A DNA stretch of 64,000 nucleotides from Mycogone perniciosa (lineage: Eukaryota > Ascomycota > Sordariomycetes > Hypocreales > Hypocreaceae), in NCBI GenBank assembly GCA_025331125.1, contig JAOALB010000155.1:1-64000 (forward strand). Direction: 5' to 3'. Within the stretch, counting starts at the first letter, position 1, and each line of letters opens with the position of its first letter. The notes under the pieces are model-generated. The model made no database searches and had not been told where the DNA came from. It saw only the letters and a program-made list of their open reading frames with translations. Below, in pieces: positions 44,489 through 55,506 of this stretch. The position numbers and the translations under genes are program-made.

Positions 44489-45945
44489 ATGTCGCACATC
44501 ACTCTGGCTCGGAAGGGTCTCGCCGCAGTGGAGGCACGAAACTGGGAGGAAGCTCTGACCCAGCTCTCCGCAGCTCTTCGATCTTCAACCAACCCAGGCT
44601 GGCTCATCGCCCGTTCCAAGGCCCTCATTGGGCTGAACCGCTATGCAGAGTCCCTGGACGATGCGAACCTAGCCTGGCACACGGCGTACCAACGCAATAG
44701 CCGGTCCCTCATGGCAGAGGCTCACTACCGCCGGGCCGTGGCGTATTTTCGTCTGGGCCAGTATGCCAATGCTGATTGCTGCTGTATTTACACCATGCGG
44801 TTGATTAAGGGTTCGCCGGCGGTGGAAAAGGACGATCCAGCTGATCAGCATGTGGATGAGAGCGGGTTTTGGAAGGTGACTATCGCAGATGCCAAGGCGG
44901 AGGCGAACAATGATGATATTAACAAGGGCAAGGGGGGTCCTGGAGGGTTGGGTGTGGCGATGGGGCAGCAGTCACCGCAAGCTAAGGAGTGGAGGATGGC
45001 TAGCACGTTGCGCATCCAGACTCTGGCTGCGATGGAGAAGTTGCCTGCGGACGATTCAGCGAGGAAAATCACGGTCAGCCTCAAGCCTGAGGAGAAGAAG
45101 CTGGCCGACATCAAGTCTGAGAACGAGGCCAAGGAAACCAAACCGGCTGTCACAACGACAACAGCAGCAGCCAAGCCCCAGATCCCGAGCGATACGCCAC
45201 TCCGATTGCAAGAGTTCCAGAGCAACACCACCATGTCTGTCTCGATATTCTCGAAGGGTGTCAATAAGGAGAAGCTCAAGGTTGAGTTCCTCACCGACCT
45301 TGTACGATTGGACCCCATTGTTTATCCGAACGGCGACGAGAAGGAATTCCAGCTTGATCTCTGGGGGGAGATTGACCCTTCAGCATCAAAGTACACCGTT
45401 ACGCCTAACAAGGTCGAACTCAGCCTAGCCAAGAAGACGGCCGGTAAATGGTCAAAGCTAAAGGCAGAGGTGGCTTCTGTTGCCTCTGGCGAAAAGAAGT
45501 CGTAAGTCTTCTGGAGATAGCCTGACAAGAAACGCCCCGCTAATCACCCCATAGAACTGAAGCAAAACAGGCTGAGGCTACTACATCTGCAACCACTATC
45601 ACCGCAGATGCACCATCCACCACATCCCCCACAACCGACACAGAGGCTAAAGGCAAAACTCCAGCCCCGGTATCCAAGGGTCCAGCCTACCCGACCTCAT
45701 CCCGCTCCGGCCCCAAGGACTGGGACAAGTTCGGCGAGGACGAAAAGTCCGACGATGAGAAAGACGTCAATTTCTTTTTTAAGAAGATCTACAAGAATGC
45801 GACGCCTGAGCAGCAGCGCGCCATGATGAAGAGCTTCACTGAGAGCAATGGAACGAGCCTCAGCACGGATTGGGATGATGTCAAGGACCGCATGGTGGAC
45901 ACAGTCCCACCGGAAGGAGTGGAGGCGAAGAAGTGGGATAAATGA
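44489..45945 (+). CDS. sgt1: SGT1 co-chaperone (TPR-CS-SGS)
   Basis: Two exons, 44489-45501 and 45555-45945, give 467 aa. SGT1 links HSP90 to client complexes (kinetochore assembly, SCF ubiquitin ligase, and NLR proteins in plants and animals). Seen: N-terminal TPRs (ARKGLAAVEARNWEEALTQL; GLNRYAESLDDANLAW; EAHYRRAVAYFRLGQYANAD), a CS domain (TMSVSIFSKGVNKEKLKVEF to YTVTPNKVELSLAKKTAGKW), and an SGS tail (KDWDKFGEDEKSDD; FFKKIYKNATPEQQRAMMKSFTESNGTSLSTDWDDV). The start at 44489 matches the TPR start; an upstream open frame is leader. The 3' end is convergent with the dioxygenase gene. Confidence 0.93.
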
Positions 45946-46236
45946 TCCAAGGCTTGCTGCTGGATAGCCAACGTGGCCTCTGGATTGGGTTTTGGGGGTT
46001 GGAGGGATGATTGTGAACGAAGGACAGATGGGATTTGGCGTCAAAAGGGGCAAACCGGTATTCTCTTGGTCATTAGATGCTTTTCAAAAAGGATTCGTAA
46101 ATAACGTGCATAAGAGTACGAATCATCTGTCTAGTCTCGTTCATACATTTGAGTCCGCCTGCTTTTCGCTCTTATACCTTTCTATGTATCTATAACTTCT
46201 CTACGATTCTTCTCACATATATAGCACAATAATCTT

Positions 46237-47808
46237 CTACTCAGGCAGGTTGGGATCAATCTTCCTCACAAGCTCCGCCACCTCCGAATGCCACTCCGAC
46301 TCCCTCAGCTCGCTCTGCGCCCTATCCGGCGTCCACGCCGTCTCCCCACGATACTTCTCCGCCAATCCCTCCGGAATATGCGCCGCCTTGCTCAAGAAGT
46401 CCTCGGCAGCAATATACGCGCCCCTCAACCACCGACTCCCCCCACCGGTCGCATCAAACGCCGTGCGGCCGTGCATAACGCGCAGGTTGTCGAACAAAAC
46501 ACACTCCCCGGGCTCCATCTTCCGCTGGTGGAGGGCGTCGTCTGCGTTGATGAGCTTCTCGAAGATGCGCGCTGGCTCGATCCACCGGCGGATGTCCTTG
46601 GCGGGACTGAGGTAGCGGCCTTGGAAGGGGGGGCTCCAGTAGACGCCCGTGAAGCCGCCTTCGTTTTGGTCGATGACGTAGCGGGAGCTGAAGTAGTGGT
46701 AGCCGTTTTTGTCGTATTGATAGGGGATGTAGTGGTCTGCCAGGGGCGCCATGGAGTAACGGTTCGTGAATGGGTAGAGAAGGCGGCCCACGCGCTCTCC
46801 GTCGCTGAAGAGCGACTCGCCACCCTCGCACGAGTTTTCCATGCAGTGCAGCACCTGGATCATGGGCGGCGGCTCGAGGTACAGCAAGTCCTGGTGCAGA
46901 CCGAGGTATCCGCTCGTGTACGCCACATTCTCCGCGTTGGGCTTGGCTCGGACGTCGAATGTGCGGCCGTAGAAGGTCTCGCGGATGTTTGCGATGCGCG
47001 TGGTGATGCGCACGACGGACTCCTCGTCTTTGGGCACGTTCTCGAGGTACACGATGCCCAGGCGGCACAGATCTATGACGGCGTCCCAAAAGGCTTCGCC
47101 GCCTTCCATGTAGGCGTCGTAGTCGATCTTGCGGACGTGCTTGTCGAGGACATGTCGGTCCCAGTATTGCACGCCTGTGCGCCGCAGGACGGACCGCTTG
47201 CGCGGCAGACGCAGGTCCTCGAGGCCTTTGCGCTTAAGCGCCATATCGAGGGATGACCAGGGCAGAAGCATCTCATGTCCGTCCTTGGAGAGCCTCTCAA
47301 TGTCGTTGAAAAAGGTTATGGCAAGGCCCTCGCCGGTCTTGCGGACGTTCTGAACGCCAATGTCTGTAGGGATCTCGGTCGAGACGAAGCTCTTCTGGCC
47401 AGACGCCGGGTCTTTGCACTTGGGACAGGCGCAGCTGTCGCGCAGCGTCGCGGGCTTCAGGGTGCGTCGGCCATTGTCGGTCGCAGTGTCATCAATGTAG
47501 AGGAACTGCGTCGTCCAAGAGACCTTGATCGGAGCGCTATCAGCATCGGGTTTGCAGACAATGTGTTTAGCGTGCTGAGGAATCGAGTGCTTCGGCCAAG
47601 CGCGCACGGCTGATGTCTGATCCCTAGACGACGCTTGCGCTGACTTGACTCTGGGACTGTGTCTCTCTCTGTTGTGGATGTTGTTCCTCCTCGTTCGTTC
47701 GTGCTCTTCGTGGTGGATTTTGCGGTGCGGTGCGAGGCATGTCGTTACTGCGATGGCGGTTCGCGGGGTTGTGCGACGGGCGACAAGGCGAGCTGGCGAC
47801 AGCATCAT
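46237..47808 (-). CDS. Gamma-butyrobetaine / trimethyllysine dioxygenase family, mitochondrial
   Basis: Intronless, 523 aa from the ATG at 47808. The frame is open upstream to 47850 but without an ATG. A Fe(II)/2-oxoglutarate hydroxylase of carnitine synthesis. Seen: an Arg-rich, acid-poor N-terminus (MMLSPARLVARRTTPR) typical of a mitochondrial presequence; an N-terminal zinc-binding domain with LRDSCACPKCKDP; the iron-binding His and Asp in GLHQDLLYLEPPP; the second His in MHGRTAF; and the 2-oxoglutarate Arg in SRWLRGAY. Whether it acts on gamma-butyrobetaine or on trimethyllysine cannot be decided from the sequence. Confidence 0.87.
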   Translation of the reverse strand: MMLSPARLVARRTTPRTAIAVTTCLAPHRKIHHEEHERTRRNNIHNRERHSPRVKSAQASSRDQTSAVRAWPKHSIPQHAKHIVCKPDADSAPIKVSWTTQFLYIDDTATDNGRRTLKPATLRDSCACPKCKDPASGQKSFVSTEIPTDIGVQNVRKTGEGLAITFFNDIERLSKDGHEMLLPWSSLDMALKRKGLEDLRLPRKRSVLRRTGVQYWDRHVLDKHVRKIDYDAYMEGGEAFWDAVIDLCRLGIVYLENVPKDEESVVRITTRIANIRETFYGRTFDVRAKPNAENVAYTSGYLGLHQDLLYLEPPPMIQVLHCMENSCEGGESLFSDGERVGRLLYPFTNRYSMAPLADHYIPYQYDKNGYHYFSSRYVIDQNEGGFTGVYWSPPFQGRYLSPAKDIRRWIEPARIFEKLINADDALHQRKMEPGECVLFDNLRVMHGRTAFDATGGGSRWLRGAYIAAEDFLSKAAHIPEGLAEKYRGETAWTPDRAQSELRESEWHSEVAELVRKIDPNLPE

Positions 47809-48392
47809 GGGCACAGAAAGAGGCCAATTGGCAGTGCTGAACAAAGCCAAAGAATTGGTGTGTCTTCTTCGTCCTCACACGAGGGCGGGCGGGCAAACGG
47901 AACTTGGAAGAGGAGGATTGCTGGATTTCTGCCATTCTTCATTGCCTGACCTTTGCCGAGGCATCTCACGGCAGATGGCCCGTGCATTCAGTGCCATCTC
48001 GACACTTCATTCTCATGTCTAAGCATACTCCTTGTTTAATAGTAGTACTAATTTATACACTTGGAGACTAAATTCGATAAATGTTGAGATGTTGGTTCAA
48101 AGTGAATCTGCGCCTGAACTTGGAACATAATGACACAGGATAAGTAAGGTAGGGTGGAATACGCAGAACTTCTACCCTACCTGAAGAACCTCTCACATGA
48201 GACAATGAGTTAGAATTCAAGACATGTGTAAACAAGTGTGTAGGACATTATAATGCACCTTGGGGGTCTTTTTATTTATTGGTCCTATGACGAACCTCAG
48301 TCCATGCTGTGTAGAGATCTCTCAATGCTTCCATTATACAAAACTCGTTATTCATTCATACAAATACATCATCCATAAGCCGAGATACCCTA
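47809..48392. other. Spacer between dioxygenase and SEN2
   Basis: 584 bp holding the promoter of the dioxygenase and the 3' UTR of SEN2, which lies upstream on the same strand. No gene seen. Confidence 0.5.
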
Positions 48393-50126
48393 TTACCGAT
48401 TTCGATTGCTCGACCAACGTTTTATCATGACCTCCCTGACCTTGTACAGTTTCATCGCTTCAGTTATGCCAATATCCAACGCCTCCTCAAATTTTGGTGG
48501 AGGCGGAACATCAACATACACGAGCACCAGGCTCTTTGTAACGTGAGACAGCACCCGCACAACGCTGTGGAGCCATGACCACGGCTTTGGTGGGCTTTGT
48601 TTTCCAGCTGCCTTCCACCACGGATCAGAGTAAGACGGGATTACGATCAGCCCAAACTCTGCGTGATCAAACACAGGTCCTCTGGCATATAATAGCCAGT
48701 CGACGCCGAACTTGATACCCGACCGGGGTACCCACCCTAGAGATCTAAAATGATGATACACGGCGTAATGAACCAAGAACTCGTCATCTGGAACGAGATC
48801 TGGCTCATCAGGTCCATTGCGGGGAGGAAAGTAAGAATACTGTCGAAATAGAGTAAAAAGATCCTTTGACGACAGTTTCCTGCCTGTTGATGGATCAGTG
48901 ACAGTCAGGACTCCTAAACCAAAGGTGAGAAAGAAAGTCTCCTCTGGCATCAACTGGAGGTGTTCTTTGTTGACAATATAATCAGGTGCAGAAGCCGGCG
49001 CCTCGACCGCTTTGGTTGCCGTCAAGCAAGGTGGAGGAATATCTTGCATGTCTGCTTTACTATTGCCATTGGCCAAGGATAGCTGAGAGGACTTCACTGG
49101 GGGAGAACGGTTCGGACTCGGTGGATCGGACCATTTGAAGGTTGCTGACTCCACGGTTGGCGAGAATCTTACGCTCTTTCGACGCTTCAGTGTGTTTGTC
49201 CCAGTACAATCACTGGATGAGCCTGGAGATTGGAATGATCGAGCAGCTCCATTAATACCATCACCCGTTGGGGTTTGTGGTTCCACTTGGTCATCCGTCG
49301 ACGGAGTTTCATGAGAAACAGTAGCACCAGTAGTATCCAACTGGGGTTTGCTATCCATGACTTGGGATACTCCATTGATCTGATCGACGAGACTCAGACC
49401 AGAGGTAATCGCATGGTCATTCGCCTGCTCGCTTGTTACCAGCGACCGTCCATCCTTTTGGTCCAATGGTCTGGTTTTGATAGCTAAGTCGGCAACCGAA
49501 TTCGGCAGAGCCAAAATCTCCAGTGGGCCAACGGGTGCCAGGGGAGGTTGTGGAGAAGGGGTAGCTATGGCCGCCAACTTTGCCAGGCGTTGAGCTTCAG
49601 CTTGCTGTGCTTCTTCCAGCTTTGTTTGGCGAATGGCTTCTTGTTCAAGCCTTGCACGCTCCCACTTGGCTTGCGCTCGCTCTTCTCGCCGCTGGACCGT
49701 CAGGATCTCACTGACATGAGCTTCCTGAAGCCCTCGGCGGACTTCTTCCCTCTTCAACCAATTGGGCTCGCTTCGACTCAAGCTACCCTTGCCGTAGAAG
49801 CCTTGCTCCCATAGCGCCCTCATTGACTTTTCGTCTGTTATATGGACTGATGTGGTCGTCTCCGACCAGAAGCCATTGTGAACAACGGCTGGCTCAGTTG
49901 GCGGCGGTTGAAAAACCTGACCTAACCATGCGTAGGCAACATGAAAAACGGAAACAGGGTTGTTGGGGTAGAATGCTGGGAGGGGGAATGTCCGAATTGG
50001 CGCAGGAAGCGCGTAGATCTGGTGAATGGAGGGACCTCGCTTCTGCAGTGGCGCAGTGGAGTTATGGGTGGTTGTTGAGGCCTTGCCTCCTGCAGGAGGC
50101 TGAACTGGGGGTTGGATCTCAGCCAT
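48393..50126 (-). CDS. sen2: tRNA-splicing endonuclease subunit Sen2
   Basis: Intronless, 577 aa. Catalytic subunit that cuts the 5' splice site of pre-tRNA introns in the SEN complex. Seen: N-terminal HQIYALPAPIRTFPLPAFYPNNPVS and ALWEQGFYGKGSLSRSEPNW, typical of Sen2; a Glu/Ala/Arg-rich coiled coil (about residues 125-190); a long Ser/Thr/Pro-rich linker; and the nuclease domain with the catalytic triad Tyr in DWLLYARGPVF, His in FDHAEFG and Lys in HVTKSLVLVY. The start at 50126 fits the family N-terminus. Confidence 0.92.
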   Translation of the reverse strand: MAEIQPPVQPPAGGKASTTTHNSTAPLQKRGPSIHQIYALPAPIRTFPLPAFYPNNPVSVFHVAYAWLGQVFQPPPTEPAVVHNGFWSETTTSVHITDEKSMRALWEQGFYGKGSLSRSEPNWLKREEVRRGLQEAHVSEILTVQRREERAQAKWERARLEQEAIRQTKLEEAQQAEAQRLAKLAAIATPSPQPPLAPVGPLEILALPNSVADLAIKTRPLDQKDGRSLVTSEQANDHAITSGLSLVDQINGVSQVMDSKPQLDTTGATVSHETPSTDDQVEPQTPTGDGINGAARSFQSPGSSSDCTGTNTLKRRKSVRFSPTVESATFKWSDPPSPNRSPPVKSSQLSLANGNSKADMQDIPPPCLTATKAVEAPASAPDYIVNKEHLQLMPEETFFLTFGLGVLTVTDPSTGRKLSSKDLFTLFRQYSYFPPRNGPDEPDLVPDDEFLVHYAVYHHFRSLGWVPRSGIKFGVDWLLYARGPVFDHAEFGLIVIPSYSDPWWKAAGKQSPPKPWSWLHSVVRVLSHVTKSLVLVYVDVPPPPKFEEALDIGITEAMKLYKVREVMIKRWSSNRNR

Positions 50127-52478
50127 TTTGAGCTGGGATCATCTTGACCTATAGCGCCACTTAGTTAGCATATTGAAAAAAACAAGTTGAAGCAGGGCGC
50201 AATGGTTGAGGCGACAATAAAAGCAAATGTGTCCGCTGCGTCAGATACCGTTGTAGTCTATAATCAAAGGCGTTCATCGAGGCCAAGTGAATGGTTCCTC
50301 TTAGCACGAATAGGTTGTCATCATCGCAGCGGAGGGGGTGGAAGGGTGAGGGAGAGGTTGCAAAATGACTCAATTGGAGTCACGACATGTGAAGTAATTG
50401 GAGATAGACAGAAAATAAAATGCGCCGACTTACTCGTCTTAGGACATGGCCATGGCCCAGGCAGCGACGCTCCTGGCGAGGATGAATCCCGAAAAGATCA
50501 CATGCACTAAATTCCAGTTCCGGCAATAATCGTGTCGGTCTGGAATCGCGAAAGGCAGACGCCGCTGAAATTTTCTCGAGGTGTAGATGAAGAGAGATTT
50601 TTTCTCAGGTAGAAGTTTTTTTTTATTCCTCTTCAGCTGTCACATGAAGAAGCGGGAACCTTGGCAGCCTGGAGCGCAAGGCGGCCAGAGCGCTCGGTTA
50701 AAAGTATTTACCTGCCGATCCTCACCTGCTAGTACCGTCCTGCTACAATGTGCTTCGTACTAAATTCTGGTGACTTTCTCACGATGGTATTCTCCTCAGT
50801 CTATTTCTTTAGTGCCAGTGATTGCCGATATCATAGTGGACAGACGACACAAATGCGGGATTATTTTTGGTTGGAATCATGAAGAATTGTCAATACAATG
50901 TCTACTACGGAGGACGGAGAAATATACAACGCATCAGTATCCGTTCCAACTCACCAAGTACACACATCCGTTTCCTCCCGACTTCGCAAACTATCTTCAG
51001 GTTTGGCACAATTACGCTAATTACTAATAGATTATCTGCTTCGTAATGGCGATTAAATAATCCTTATCTCCGATATGAACCTGTAGATCGAGATAAAGGC
51101 CGAATTGGGGGCTCCTAGTAGGCATTATTATGTATCTATTTACGGAGTACGGAGTACATAGTACTATTGCCGGGTCGGGGAAGGCTCTTGTGCTCGCAAC
51201 CACTCTTCAACTGATTCCCCACTGTTTGCGGGCACTATGCAGCCTTAGGGATATAGTCCTCGTTTATTTTATCCTGTTCCTATGTGTATCCTGGTCCTCA
51301 GCTGAAGGGGGTAATAAAAGCTTGAAACTCGATGCAGCCTTAACATCTTAGGTGGGAGCCGAGGTCGTATCCATGAAGCATAAGAAATAAAGGGTCTCTA
51401 GAACACAAATATTTTATTCATAGATACACACAGCATGATGCGCAAAACTTAACTAAACAAAGATGACAAGAGTATGGCTCCTTGGGCTCCTTACTTGCCA
51501 GCGTTGTGGAAAGTAATATATAGTACTTCTTACTTCGTATACTCTTATGCCTACTAAGTACTTGTGTATACTCCTTACGGAGTAACAAGATTCGAATTGT
51601 GTTACACTAGACTACATGTAGTCCAGACCTTCATAGGATTGAGAAGCTAAAACATTAGCCACTTCAACAATACTATGTATGTGTAAGACATTAATTTGAA
51701 GAGAGTCATTTTTTCATCATCAACCCAATCCGGCTTGGTTGGATGTGAAAGAGCCTTTTCATTGGCAAGTTTACTGCGGCATTTGGACATTACTCGTACT
51801 AGTACTGTAGTATTGTGCAATGCCAAGATAGCAAGCTCCGGAAGTATGGAGGAGCTACCCGTAAATTTGATGTTTACAAAAGTGATGACATATATAATTA
51901 TGAAGCACAAAAAGGAGACTTGACTCAATGCTGAGTACTCTCAAGACCGGAAATACTTGTCTTGACATTCGAATTATGCATACTGTTTCAGACTAGTAGG
52001 TAGGTACCGCCGGTGAGTGCGCCACTGTTCTCTTCTCGAGCCACTTGGCCATCAAAAATACCGACCCTCGCTTGCACGTCCCAATATTAATAGAAGCATT
52101 GGGTAGCATTTAGGGTCGTCATTTATTATCCTGCTCCATCTTACTGGGATTCTCGCCTGTACGAATCCATAGCGTCTTTACGAGAAAGACTCTCGGTTCT
52201 TATGACACACGCGCCCGCATGATGGGCTACTAGCGGCTGTTGGGATTCGGAATCAAGACTTTTGACCTGAACTACGAGTCATTAGTTCTTTGATTTAATT
52301 GGTATCTTTGCAATATTACCCAGATCTCCAATAATGGAGAGGCGTTCTCGATTCGATATCGGGCCGGGTGTGGTCCCTGGGACATATGCCGATCATCCTG
52401 GCTGACTGCTCAAGAGTACCTATATATACACTCCGTATATATTAGTATATCTTACCCTTCCCACCATGGACCGTCTTC
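50127..52478. other. Long gene-free interval
   Basis: 2.35 kb without a supportable gene. Several TACGGAGTA motifs lie near 51140-51160 and 51575. The overlapping frames at 51647-51928 (both strands, 75-93 codons) are AT-rich with one short GCERAFSLAS segment faintly like a transposase end; not supported. The last 100 bp hold the multicopper oxidase promoter. Confidence 0.55.
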
Positions 52479-52510
52479 ATGATTCCGTTTCTCACCATTC
52501 GGAAATCTGA
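52466..52510 (+). other. Upstream ORF overlapping the multicopper oxidase start
   Basis: ATG at 52466 in good context (CCACCATGG) opens a 14-codon frame (MDRLHDSVSHHSEI) that ends in TGA at 52508-52510, after the first main-frame ATG (52479) but before the second (52521). It would favour use of the second ATG, which begins directly at the signal peptide. Confidence 0.6.
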
Positions 52511-54485
52511 ATTCTTCAGAATGTTGCTATCAAGGTGGTCCCTGGTGCTCTTCACATTCTATATCCATTGTTTATCGTCAGTATGGGCGCATCATTCACT
52601 GCTTCACAATGCTGGAAGAACTCGCCAGTTTGACTTTACTTTGACATGGAAGAAGCACGCTCCAGATGGATTCTCCAGGTCCATGTTCCTGGTCAATGGC
52701 CAGTCACCAGGCCCAGTCATTGAGGTCAACCAAGACGACTGGGTCGTTGTCCGCGTGAAGAACGCCTCACCGTTCAACGCAACCATCCATTTCCACGGTA
52801 AGTCAGATTGGGCTGTACGAAGTGTGAAGAATGAAAGTATTGACAACACAGGTATCGAAATGCATGGTACCCCGTGGTCAGATGGCACACCGGGCCTTTC
52901 CCAGAGACCAATCTGTCCGAAAGGCGAGTTCGTCTACAAGTTCCAGGCGACCCAGTATGGCAGTTACTGGTACCACTCGCATTACCAGGGTCAGATTGAA
53001 GATGGTTTATATGGTGCCATTCTCATCCATCCTCGACCACACGACCCGAAGCCTTTCCACCTCATCTCCAATGACTCCAAGACCTTGGATGCAATTACGC
53101 GGGCAGAGAAGAATGTCAAGCCCCTCGTTGTATCAGACCTTTCCCATCTTACATCCAGTGAGAAGTGGGATATGACGGTAGCATCCGGGGTCGAGGATGC
53201 ATGCTATGATTCTATCATTTTCAACGGCAAGGGTGCTGTTTCCTGCCTCCCCAAAGATGAAGTTGCGTCGCATCTTACTCCAGATCAAAAGCTACTCCTT
53301 AGCATAGTTCCTGGAGCATCCATGACAGACAAGAGGTGAGTTCTGCTTGGGTCAAGCATCAAAGGTCAGGATTGATTAACACCATATCCGTGCAGCTGTA
53401 TCCCTCCAGAAGTATTTGACAAGCTTGCCGGTGGCGACGGCAACGTTACTGGGATTCTCCCCGGCACTTTCTCAGGCTGCAAAGAGACGAAGGGTTCGAC
53501 CGAAGTCATCAAAGCGGGCATACTAAACCCCAAACGAGAGAACTGGATAGCTCTCGATATCGTTGGCGCCATTAACTTCATTACAGGCGCCTTCTCTATC
53601 GACGAGCATGATATGTGGGTTTACGCCATGGACGGCTCGTACATCCATCCCCAGAAAGTCCAAGCCTTGATACTTAGCAACGGCTACCGGTACTCTGTCT
53701 TGGTCAAGACGCATAAAGTTGGCAAGTTCAAAGTCCGCCTAAATGCTGTCAGCGCGCCTCAACTGCTGGTCGGCAATGCAATTCTGGATGTCGAAGGTCC
53801 ACATGGCAGCGCTGGTGACGAAAATTCAAAGCCGTACATCAATATAGCCGGCACCCCTCTGTCCAAGGACGTCGTTGTCTTCAATGAGGCCATAGCCGCG
53901 CCCTTCCCACCCAAGCATATTGCTCAAACAGCGGATGCTCTATACAAGCTCAACATGAAGTTCGACGGCGCCTCCTATCTATGGGCCTTGAACTCGACTC
54001 GGCTTATGCCTGCTGGCTTCGAGGACCGCGTCGACCCAATCCTCTTCGATGCGCCTAACCCATCTAAGCACGACAACGTCACCATCTCAACGCGCAACAA
54101 CACCTGGATCGACCTGGTGCTGATCTCTGCTGTCACACCCATGCCGCCTCACCCTGTCCACAAGCACGGCAACAAGGTGTTCCTCATTGGAGCTGGTTTC
54201 GGTGCCTTCAACTGGTCGTCGGTGGAGGAGGCTAGGCGGGAGAGGCCTGAGCTGTTCAACCTGGTGAACCCGCCGTCCAGGGACACGTTCGCAACAGTTC
54301 CGGCTATAACGGAAGCGGGTTGGATCGTGGTAAGATATCATGTTGTGAATCCAGGCGCGTGGTTGCTCCATTGCCATATCAGCACCCACATGCAGGGGGG
54401 AATGTCAATGGTAATACAGGACGGAGTTGATGAGTGGCCAAAGGTTCCTCGGGAATATTTGCATCGCCACTGTCGGTCTTTTTGA
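52479..54485 (+). CDS. Laccase-like secreted multicopper oxidase
   Basis: Three exons, 52479-52797, 52852-53335 and 53396-54485, give 630 aa (616 from the second ATG at 52521). From the second Met the N-terminus is a signal peptide (MLLSRWSLVLFTFYIHCLSSVWA), so the enzyme is probably secreted or in the secretory pathway. All four copper sites are present: TIHFHG (split by intron 1), YWYHSHYQGQ, HPVHKHG and HCHISTH with the type-1 Cys; the axial position is Met (QGGM). Such ascomycete oxidases act on phenols, including melanin or polyketide intermediates. It is about 3 kb from the PKS, with glucosylceramide synthase between; a joint role is only a possibility. Confidence 0.9.
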
Positions 54486-55506
54486 GTGTGGAAGGATCTA
54501 ACTATCTATGCAATACTCCGTATTCTGTTATCTATTCAAATAGTTTATACACGTAGTTGAATCTAATACTCCATATCTTCATCCTTGCTCTACTAATACG
54601 AGTGAGTATTTTCCACCCTGGCTCATGTGCCGTTGACAGCCAACACCTGACAGCTATTGGAGGTCTGCTGCAGATGCTCCTTCGGCAGCCGTTCCACTAA
54701 TGATTGCCACTGACACCGCCAAGAGGCTCCAAAATAGCGGGAATGGTGCTGAAGATGGAGCCCGGGAACCCGGCAAATAGCCGACTCAGGGGGACTGCGA
54801 CGCTGTCACAGTACCTAAGCCGGCACTCGAGCGGGAGCGAGCGCTTCGCTTCGCCTATCGTGGCCTTTGGCTTTGCAAATCTCGGGGGGTTGCCTCTGTC
54901 ATCTTTTATTCCATTGGCTCCGATAACTCAACACTTTCTTTCATTAGTACTCCGTACTCGTACTATCTTTAATCTCCAGCTGTTTTTATTCGTCCGAGTT
55001 CTGGCGCTTGTCGGGTCAGAAGCAAGTCCGGAGCTCCTTAAGGCCTATCTCCATTAATCCGTTCGAGGCAATAATAGCTGCCCGCCTGTCCAGCTTCAGT
55101 CACCAGACCAGGCCTGTCCTCTATAACCCTTATCCTTTATCCTCTATCCTTTATCCTTTGTCGCGTCGCCCGTTGGTCGCGTGAAATTGATTCATCACTC
55201 CAGAGACAGGCCCGGGACGGAGAGATCGCGCGTGGGCTTGTGCTAATATTATCTTGTCTCTATACGGAGTGCTATGCTAGTAGCTGTGCTACTATTAGCA
55301 ACGGGGTCCGTTTTCTCTGAAATTTGTTGCCCCCTACGCCCCTCCTCAGCCGACCGGGTTGCTGCGAAGTACTATTACTACTCGTATTAGTATTAGTACT
55401 CGTAGTACTATAGATCTATGCTCCCGCGCGTCTCTATCTACATGCGCAACTCCTAAATCGGTCGAGGCGGCGAGAGAATGCTGGTGCCTCGAAAACGCGA
55501 CCAGAC
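54486..55506. other. Spacer with short tandem repeat
   Basis: No gene. It contains TACTCCGTACTCG motifs near 54950-54965 and a degenerate CCTTTAT/CCTCTAT tandem repeat at about 55118-55159, then a TACTATTAGTA-rich stretch (55370-55420) just before the glucosylceramide synthase leader. Confidence 0.55.

Noticed and set aside
46288..47256. 322-codon plus-strand frame opposite the dioxygenase
   Set aside because: GC-rich antisense shadow; the minus strand carries the iron and 2-oxoglutarate motifs.
51647..51928. Possible hAT transposase end (GCERAFSLAS)
   Set aside because: Only a few residues resemble the hAT C-terminus, the frame is short, and no terminal repeats were found.
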